Positions 32,280-36,413 of a stretch of 36,413 nucleotides of DNA are shown here, one piece after another. The position numbers and the translations under genes were made by a program. The number at the start of each line of letters is the position of its first letter. Positions within the stretch are counted from its first letter, which is position 1. The notes beneath the pieces are model-generated. The model had not been told where the DNA came from. It ran no database searches and was given only the letters and a program-made list of their open reading frames with translations. This DNA comes from an uncultured Oscillospiraceae bacterium (GTDB lineage: Bacteria; Bacillota; Clostridia; Oscillospirales; Acutalibacteraceae): the NCBI GenBank assembly GCA_902478605.1, contig CABSLQ010000031.1:1-36413 (forward strand). Direction: 5' to 3'.

Positions 32280-33388
32280 TCTTTCACCCCCTTGCGCAAG
32301 GTGATCTTAAACCGGAAAAGTTCGGCGTTTTTTTGCTGACAAGAAATTATAAGCAAATATCGCATTTCTGCTTTTCCTGAAACAAAAAGATCTTCCTTGC
32401 AGTCGTGGGATAAGGGTAATAACTTATAGACGGATTTATGGCAGAAAATGCACGGAAAGCCTTGTGCAGAGAGGATTTGACCGACTTTCTGCGCAATAAT
32501 CTCCGTGTACGGATCTGAAACGCTATTTTCTGAATTTGAACCGCTAGTTTTATCCACATCTTCATATTCATCGACAGGAACAGAAAGGTTAAGGGATAAC
32601 GCAACTTCATCCTTGTCTACCAATATGTCCGAAATTTGAAACATCGTGGAGAGATAGTTTTTCAAGTAGAGCGCCGTCCCATGCGTACCCGCAAAGGACA
32701 CGGCGGATATATAGTCAAGCAAAATCAGCTTGCGGACATACCGGCCGGCCGTCGCTTTGGATACGCCCCAACGCTGCGCCAGTTCGGCGTAACCAAGCAG
32801 CGGATTTCCAGTGCCGTTGCGCAGATAGACCACCGGGCCAACATCTGAACCCTGTACCTGTGTATCGTTATATACCGTGTTGATCCACAAATCCAGCAGG
32901 ACGTCCATCTCCGAGCATCGTCCCCGGCTGACAAGCTCGGCAGCAACAGACACCGGCAGGAAGAAAAAGCCGCTGTCCTTAGAACAGGGTGCATTATAGT
33001 CCAACACGCGGTTATGCTTCTGCCAGCCCAGGATTTTGAATTTTACCAGCTTCCCGCGGCCGAGAAGAGAATAGGTAATCAGGTGGCGCTCCTGTAAATC
33101 CTGAAGAATGGAAACCGCCTGATGCTGAAACCGTGTGCGGAACCACTCTGCCATCTCGCTTATCCGGCACAGCCACTCGCCGGGATATATGGTATAGCTG
33201 ATACCGTCTATGCACTTGTATGATGTGCGGAAATTTGCATAGCTGCAGAGGACGGTGTAGTAAAAAAGACCGGAGCTGCCGCCGATGCGGATATTCCGGT
33301 CTGCAATCAGATTTCGTATGAACTGCCGGTAAATCCGACAGCGTGGATAATTTACGATTTGCTTAATTTCCAGTTGATATTCTGACAT
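32276..33388 (-). CDS. mobile-element-type protein with a winged-helix-like segment
   Basis: A 370-residue soluble protein. The middle part holds a helix-turn-helix-like stretch (LLGYAELAQRWGVSKATAGRYVRKLILLDYI) and the N-terminal part resembles a second DNA-binding segment (WFRTRFQHQAVSILQDLQERHLITY). The C-terminal region has Cys-Cys spacing (FPCIFCHKS). The style fits replication-initiator or regulator proteins of integrative elements from Clostridia; I cannot assign a family. AGGAGG lies 5 nt upstream of the ATG. A terminator-like hairpin occupies the leader just before the ribosome site, suggesting control by attenuation. Confidence 0.65.
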   Translation of the reverse strand: MSEYQLEIKQIVNYPRCRIYRQFIRNLIADRNIRIGGSSGLFYYTVLCSYANFRTSYKCIDGISYTIYPGEWLCRISEMAEWFRTRFQHQAVSILQDLQERHLITYSLLGRGKLVKFKILGWQKHNRVLDYNAPCSKDSGFFFLPVSVAAELVSRGRCSEMDVLLDLWINTVYNDTQVQGSDVGPVVYLRNGTGNPLLGYAELAQRWGVSKATAGRYVRKLILLDYISAVSFAGTHGTALYLKNYLSTMFQISDILVDKDEVALSLNLSVPVDEYEDVDKTSGSNSENSVSDPYTEIIAQKVGQILSAQGFPCIFCHKSVYKLLPLSHDCKEDLFVSGKAEMRYLLIISCQQKNAELFRFKITLRKGVKE

Positions 33389-33411
33389 GATTTCCTCCTA
33401 AAATAGAAAAA

Positions 33412-33449
33412 GCGGTGCGGGCTTTCACCGAAATGAAAGCCCGCACCGC
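33412..33449 (-). terminator. leader terminator or attenuator of the 370-residue gene
   Basis: A perfect 16-bp GC-rich stem (33412-33427 with 33434-33449) is followed on the minus strand by TTTTTCTATTTT and then directly by the AGGAGG site and ATG of the 370-residue gene. A terminator in this place, before the gene it precedes, suggests conditional read-through. Confidence 0.75.
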
Positions 33450-33456
33450 AAATTTG

Positions 33457-33485
33457 TTGAACGCAGAGCCGATTTATGGTATACT
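33457..33485 (+). promoter_or_regulatory. possible plus-strand promoter
   Basis: TTGAAC (33457-33462), a 17-bp spacer and TATACT (33480-33485) fit a sigma-A promoter pointing right, yet the next plus-strand gene (csoR) is 540 bp away and has its own promoter. It may drive a short RNA ending at the terminator at 33738-33778. Confidence 0.35.
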
Positions 33486-33600
33486 AATATTAAAGATTTA
33501 TCACTCTCCTTTTAGGTTTTCTATCTGTTTTCGGAATACACAGAACAGTTACATGACAAAAAGCACATGATTCCTGCGACGTCTGAAACGCCTGATTACG

Positions 33601-33620
33601 GGTACACGAGAGGTACACGA
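33601..33620. repeat. 9-bp direct repeat
   Basis: GGTACACGA occurs at 33601-33609 and 33612-33620, an 11-bp period matching about one helical turn. Such spacing suits a DNA-binding protein, possibly of the mobile element. Confidence 0.45.
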
Positions 33621-33737
33621 AGCGGGCAAAATCGGTTGAAACAGACCCAAATAGCTGAGATTCAAGACCGAAAAGAGACCAAAATTAGGGTTAAAACACC
33701 TAAGAGAAAATCTTTAAAATGGAGTGGGAATGAGTTG

Positions 33738-33778
33738 AAAACCCCGAACCCCCGTATGTGGGGTCCGGGGTTTCTTTT
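33738..33778 (+). terminator. Rho-independent terminator
   Basis: AACCCCGAACCCC pairs with GGGGTCCGGGGTT (one mismatch), followed by TTTCTTTTT. No plus-strand gene ends here, so it may end a non-coding transcript or be left from a lost gene. Confidence 0.65.
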
Positions 33779-33859
33779 TGCTGCGGCCATACGTCCCGTG
33801 CTGGGCAAAGCGATTGCCTATGCGAAAGGGCTTGGCATCATCTCTACACAGTGGCCAGC

Positions 33860-33910
33860 TTGACATAAGGCCAAAACAATCGTACAATATACACATACCC
33901 CTAAGGGTAT
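33860..33910 (+). promoter_or_regulatory. csoR promoter and CsoR-type operator
   Basis: TTGACA (33860-33865), a 17-bp spacer and TACAAT (33883-33888) form a strong sigma-A promoter. ATACCCCTAAGGGTAT (33895-33910), covering the expected start, has the ATACCC/GGGTAT arms of CsoR operators, so the repressor probably controls itself. A hairpin (33995-34013) lies further down the 115-nt leader. Confidence 0.85.
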
Positions 33911-34026
33911 AGCGCGGCGCGAGCCGAAAGGGCATTTTCAAATGTGGAACGTGTCTGCGTCGGACACCGCGGCGCCATTTTACGGCTTCCAAAACGGCAG
34001 GGCATTCCTGCCGGAGTGAGAAAGGG

Positions 34027-34314
34027 ATGGACATCAGCATGAAGCAGTGCATGGATGCGGACAATCTGCATCGGCGGTTAAAAAAGATCATCGGGCAGAT
34101 ACAGGCCATTGACAGAATGGTGGATGAAGACGTGCCCTGTGAGGATATCCTGTCACAGCTGAACGCCGCCAAGTCGGCCCTGCACAGCTGCGGCAAGGTG
34201 GTGCTGGAGGGGCACATCCAGCATTGCGTGCGGGACGGTATCCAACACGGTGATGCGGATAAAACAATTGAAAGCTTCACCAAAGCGGTGGAACGCTTCT
34301 CCAATATGGGGTGA
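34027..34314 (+). CDS. csoR: CsoR/RcnR-family metal-sensing repressor
   Basis: A 95-residue all-helical repressor of the CsoR (DUF156) family. The core LHRRLKKIIGQIQAIDRMVDEDVPC carries the DNA-contacting basic residues, and the metal ligands of the Cu(I) type are seen as Cys38, His63 and Cys67 (LEGHIQHCV). Binding of Cu(I) releases such proteins from DNA. The ATG at 34027 has GGAG 10 nt upstream; a second ATG at 34039 is also possible, after AAAGGG. It is followed by a terminator and then by the P-type ATPase gene, whose promoter holds a matching operator. Cu(I) is likely, but Cys-His-Cys CsoR relatives sensing other ligands exist. Confidence 0.9.
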   Translation: MDISMKQCMDADNLHRRLKKIIGQIQAIDRMVDEDVPCEDILSQLNAAKSALHSCGKVVLEGHIQHCVRDGIQHGDADKTIESFTKAVERFSNMG

Positions 34315-34329
34315 TCCGCCGCTGTAAAG

Positions 34330-34356
34330 GCAGCCCGCCGGCTGCTTTTTCTTTTT
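34330..34356 (+). terminator. terminator after csoR
   Basis: GCAGCC and GGCTGC (34330-34335 with 34340-34345, 4-nt loop) are followed by TTTTTCTTTTT. It separates csoR from the ATPase promoter 5 nt further on. Confidence 0.75.
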
Positions 34357-34360
34357 GATC

Positions 34361-34412
34361 TTGACAACCCATACCCGTATATGTATACTAATACATATAC
34401 CCCCTATGGTAT
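34361..34412 (+). promoter_or_regulatory. ATPase promoter and CsoR-type operator
   Basis: TTGACA (34361-34366), a 17-bp spacer and TATACT (34384-34389) form a near-consensus promoter. ATACCCCCTATGGTAT (34397-34412) just downstream resembles the csoR operator, and ATACCCGTAT (34371-34380) in the spacer may be a second half-site. The ATPase is probably repressed by the CsoR-family protein until metal is present. Confidence 0.85.
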
Positions 34413-34427
34413 AAGAGGAGGATGCGC

Positions 34428-36347
34428 TTGAAACGGGTTATGCAGAAGCTGGAACACCTGCTGGCGCTTGGCGGCACGAAAAAGGAGATCGTGCTGCTGC
34501 TGATTTCCGGTGCCGCGCTGGTATGCAGTTTGACGGATGTTCTTCCGCTTCCTTTCGATGCGGCGTGGGTGGCCATTATTCTGTGCGGGCTGCCGATCGT
34601 GCTGGAGGCCATTATCGGGCTGGTGACCGCCCTGGATATCAAGGCCGATGTGCTCGTCTCGCTGGCGCTTATTGCGTCGGTCTGCATCGGGGAGGATTTT
34701 GCCGCGGGCGAAGTGGCCTTTATTATGCAGCTTGGCGCGCTGCTGGAGGATTTGACCGTGGCCAAGGCGCGCGCCGGCATTGAAAAGCTGGTGCATCTCA
34801 CCCCGCAGACGGCGCGGGTTATCACAGGCTCAACGGAAAAAACGATCCCCGCGGAGCAGGTGCAGGTGGACGACATCCTGCGCGTGCTGCCCGGCGAGAC
34901 GGTGCCGGTGGACGGCATAATCCTGACCGGACAGACGGCGGTGAACCAGGCGGTGCTGACCGGGGAATCGCTGCCGGTGGATAAAACAGCGGGAGATGAA
35001 GTCTCCAGCGGCACCGTCAACCAATTCGGCGCTTTCGAGATGAAGGCGACGCGGGTCGGCGAGGACAGCTCGATCCAGCGTATGATCCGTCTGGTGCAGT
35101 CGGCGGATGCGAACAAAGCCAAAATCGTGGGCATTGCGGATCGCTGGGCCACCTGGATTGTCATCATAGCCCTGACGGCGGCCGCCCTGACCTGGCTCAT
35201 CACCGGGCAGGTTATCCGCGCCGTGACCATTCTGGTCGTGTTCTGCCCCTGCGCCCTGGTGCTGGCAACCCCCACGGCCATTATGGCGGCCATCGGCAAT
35301 GCCACCAGACACGGCTTCCTCGTGCGGGAGGGCGATGCGCTGGAGCGTCTGGCGAAGGTGTCCCGCATGACCTTTGATAAAACCGGCACGCTGACATACG
35401 GCATGCCGCAGGTTGTCCATGTGGAAAGGGCTTGTGAGGAAATCTCACAAAAAGAGGTATATGCGCTTTGTGCCGGCGCGGAGCAGTTTTCCGAGCATCC
35501 CCTCGGGAGGGCGATCGTGCGCTGCTGCCGCCGGGATATAGGGGAGGAAATACCACCGGCCGCCGATTTTCAGATGCTGCCCGGCCGGGGCGTTTGCGCC
35601 GTGGTAGACGGCCGCCGTGTGCGGGCGGGCAATCCCGATATGCTGGAGGAACAGGGGATAGCGGTTCCGCAGGACGTGCAGGCATCCGCACAGCGGTACC
35701 GGATGCAGGGGTGCACCGTTGTGTACATAGCGGTGGCGGATCGGCTGGCGGGGTATCTGGCCCTTTCGGACACGGTGCGGGAGGAAAGCCGGGATATGCT
35801 GGACCGACTGGCAGAGCTGCAGGTGCGGCCCGTTCTTCTCACGGGGGATCATGAGAATGCGGCGGAGGCCATTGCCGGTCAGTTGCACATCGGGGAGGTT
35901 CACGCCAACTGCCTGCCGGAGGATAAGCTGGAGTGGATTGCCTCATACCAGAAGAAAGGGGAAGCCGTCTGCATGATTGGCGACGGCATCAACGATGCGC
36001 CGGCCCTGAAGATGGCCGATGTGGGCATTGCGATGGGCGGCGTGGGCAGCGATATCGCCATTGAGGCGGCGGATATCGCGCTGGTGGACGATGAGGTGAA
36101 GGAACTGCCCCACCTGATCGCGCTGTCCAGACGCATGATGGTGACCATCAAGTGGAATATGATCTTCTCCATGGCGCTGAATTTTGTCGCCATCCTGCTG
36201 GCCATGACGGGTACGCTGAATCCTGTCGTGGGGGCACTGGTGCATAACGCCGGATCCGTGCTGGTGATTCTCCATTCGGCCTGGCTGCTGAAATGGAGAA
36301 AGAAGCGACGCGGCGGCGGAAATGCGGCCGCCTGCGAAGCCGCTTGA
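34428..36347 (+). CDS. P1B-type heavy-metal translocating ATPase
   Basis: A 639-residue membrane pump that exports a transition metal using ATP. All core motifs are present: actuator TGES (178-181), membrane CPC (273-275), phosphorylated Asp317 in DKTGTLT, HP (357-358) in the nucleotide domain and GDGINDAP (518-525). There is no N-terminal metal-binding domain, so it is a short form. The last helices read ALNFVAI and HNAGSVLVILHSAWLL, which lack the YN and MxxSS signature of standard copper pumps, so the metal is uncertain; the CsoR partner favours Cu(I). The TTG at 34428 has GGAGG 6 nt upstream, whereas the ATG at 34422 directly abuts that site and is less likely. Confidence 0.9.
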   Translation: MKRVMQKLEHLLALGGTKKEIVLLLISGAALVCSLTDVLPLPFDAAWVAIILCGLPIVLEAIIGLVTALDIKADVLVSLALIASVCIGEDFAAGEVAFIMQLGALLEDLTVAKARAGIEKLVHLTPQTARVITGSTEKTIPAEQVQVDDILRVLPGETVPVDGIILTGQTAVNQAVLTGESLPVDKTAGDEVSSGTVNQFGAFEMKATRVGEDSSIQRMIRLVQSADANKAKIVGIADRWATWIVIIALTAAALTWLITGQVIRAVTILVVFCPCALVLATPTAIMAAIGNATRHGFLVREGDALERLAKVSRMTFDKTGTLTYGMPQVVHVERACEEISQKEVYALCAGAEQFSEHPLGRAIVRCCRRDIGEEIPPAADFQMLPGRGVCAVVDGRRVRAGNPDMLEEQGIAVPQDVQASAQRYRMQGCTVVYIAVADRLAGYLALSDTVREESRDMLDRLAELQVRPVLLTGDHENAAEAIAGQLHIGEVHANCLPEDKLEWIASYQKKGEAVCMIGDGINDAPALKMADVGIAMGGVGSDIAIEAADIALVDDEVKELPHLIALSRRMMVTIKWNMIFSMALNFVAILLAMTGTLNPVVGALVHNAGSVLVILHSAWLLKWRKKRRGGGNAAACEAA

Positions 36348-36352
36348 AAAAA

Positions 36353-36380
36353 CGCGCCTGACCGATGCCGGTCAGGCGCG
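36353..36380 (-). terminator. terminator for a gene entering from the right
   Basis: CGCGCCTGACC (36353-36363) pairs with GGTCAGGCGCG (36370-36380). The T-run follows on the minus strand (GCGTTTTTTC), so it best ends a leftward transcript beyond the window; it also lies 5 nt after the ATPase stop and could act weakly on that gene. Confidence 0.7.
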
Positions 36381-36413
36381 TCAGCCTGTCGAAAAAGTCC
36401 ATTCGCAAAAAAT

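Larger units (their letters stand above)
33389..33859. other. gene-free segment between the mobile-element genes and the csoR promoter
   Basis: Apart from the hairpin, possible promoter, repeat and terminator listed separately, this segment has no convincing gene. A short plus-strand stretch (33782-33859) reads IRPVLGKAIAYAKG and ends at a stop; LGKAIAYA recalls the C-terminal part of IS66 transposases but is too short to call. Confidence 0.5.

Noticed and set aside
33567..33859. 98-codon plus-strand frame, with LGKAIAYA resembling an IS66 transposase end
   Set aside because: The frame crosses a terminator hairpin, lacks a ribosome site, and the similarity is about ten residues, too little to call an insertion-sequence remnant.
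33714..34367. 217-codon minus-strand open frame over csoR
   Set aside because: It is antisense to a clear CsoR-family gene with promoter and operator and is rich in Ser/Arg as expected of a shadow frame.
36381..36413. Insertion-sequence end at the right edge
   Set aside because: The motif GTCGAAAAAGTCC looks like a repeated spacer element, but the window ends before any partner repeat or transposase.

Overview
This window looks like a chromosomal segment from a gut-type Clostridia bacterium, probably Oscillospirales/Ruminococcaceae. The clues are strong Shine-Dalgarno sites, sigma-A promoters (TTGACA/TATAAT), a CIRCE-controlled hsp20, Gram-positive lipoproteins, CsoR metal control and a GC-rich coding background. 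No rRNA, tRNA, CRISPR array, complete insertion sequence or integrase is visible.

Positions 416-30034 form a carbohydrate-utilisation island. Sixteen or more genes run on the minus strand, in transcription order: LacI regulator, AraC regulator, solute-binding lipoprotein (475 aa), solute-binding protein fused to carbohydrate-binding-like modules (980 aa), MalF- and MalG-type permeases, NHL/TPR membrane protein, Yip1-type membrane protein, DUF5696-like lipoprotein, a second MalF/MalG pair, three membrane- or wall-anchored proteins built from CBM-like modules (362, 612 and 1162 aa), a cytoplasmic TIM-barrel-like protein, a lipoprotein paralogue of it, a GH20C-type hexosaminidase and a GH31 alpha-glycosidase. 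A third TIM-barrel-like paralogue, also a lipoprotein, is transcribed divergently from lacI. Related palindromes sit at the lacI, araC and divergent promoters. No transporter ATPase is encoded, so a shared MsmX/MsmK-type ATPase is implied. The layout suggests glycan capture on the surface, import as oligosaccharide, and intracellular trimming by exo-glycosidases. The substrate is not determined by the sequence.

The island is flanked by direct copies of the 3' end of hsp20. The intact gene lies at 30225-30671. A 91-bp orphan copy lies at 168-258, with two mismatches, one of which creates an internal amber codon. This looks like the scar of an insertion or recombination at the hsp20 3' end.

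From about 30.9 to 33.9 kb the sequence is a mosaic of remnants: a 5'-truncated Cys-rich secreted protein, an internal fragment of a GH78 alpha-L-rhamnosidase, and two translationally coupled genes of mobile-element type behind a terminator-like leader hairpin. The right end (33.86-36.38 kb) is a compact metal-resistance unit: a CsoR-family repressor and a P1B-type ATPase, each with its own promoter and ATACCC-type operator.

The most interesting unexplained elements are the three-paralogue TIM-barrel-like family (HLDVEPH in two lipoproteins, HLDANPH in the cytoplasmic one), the NHL-Yip1-DUF5696 trio between two permease pairs, and the set of anchored CBM-like proteins.
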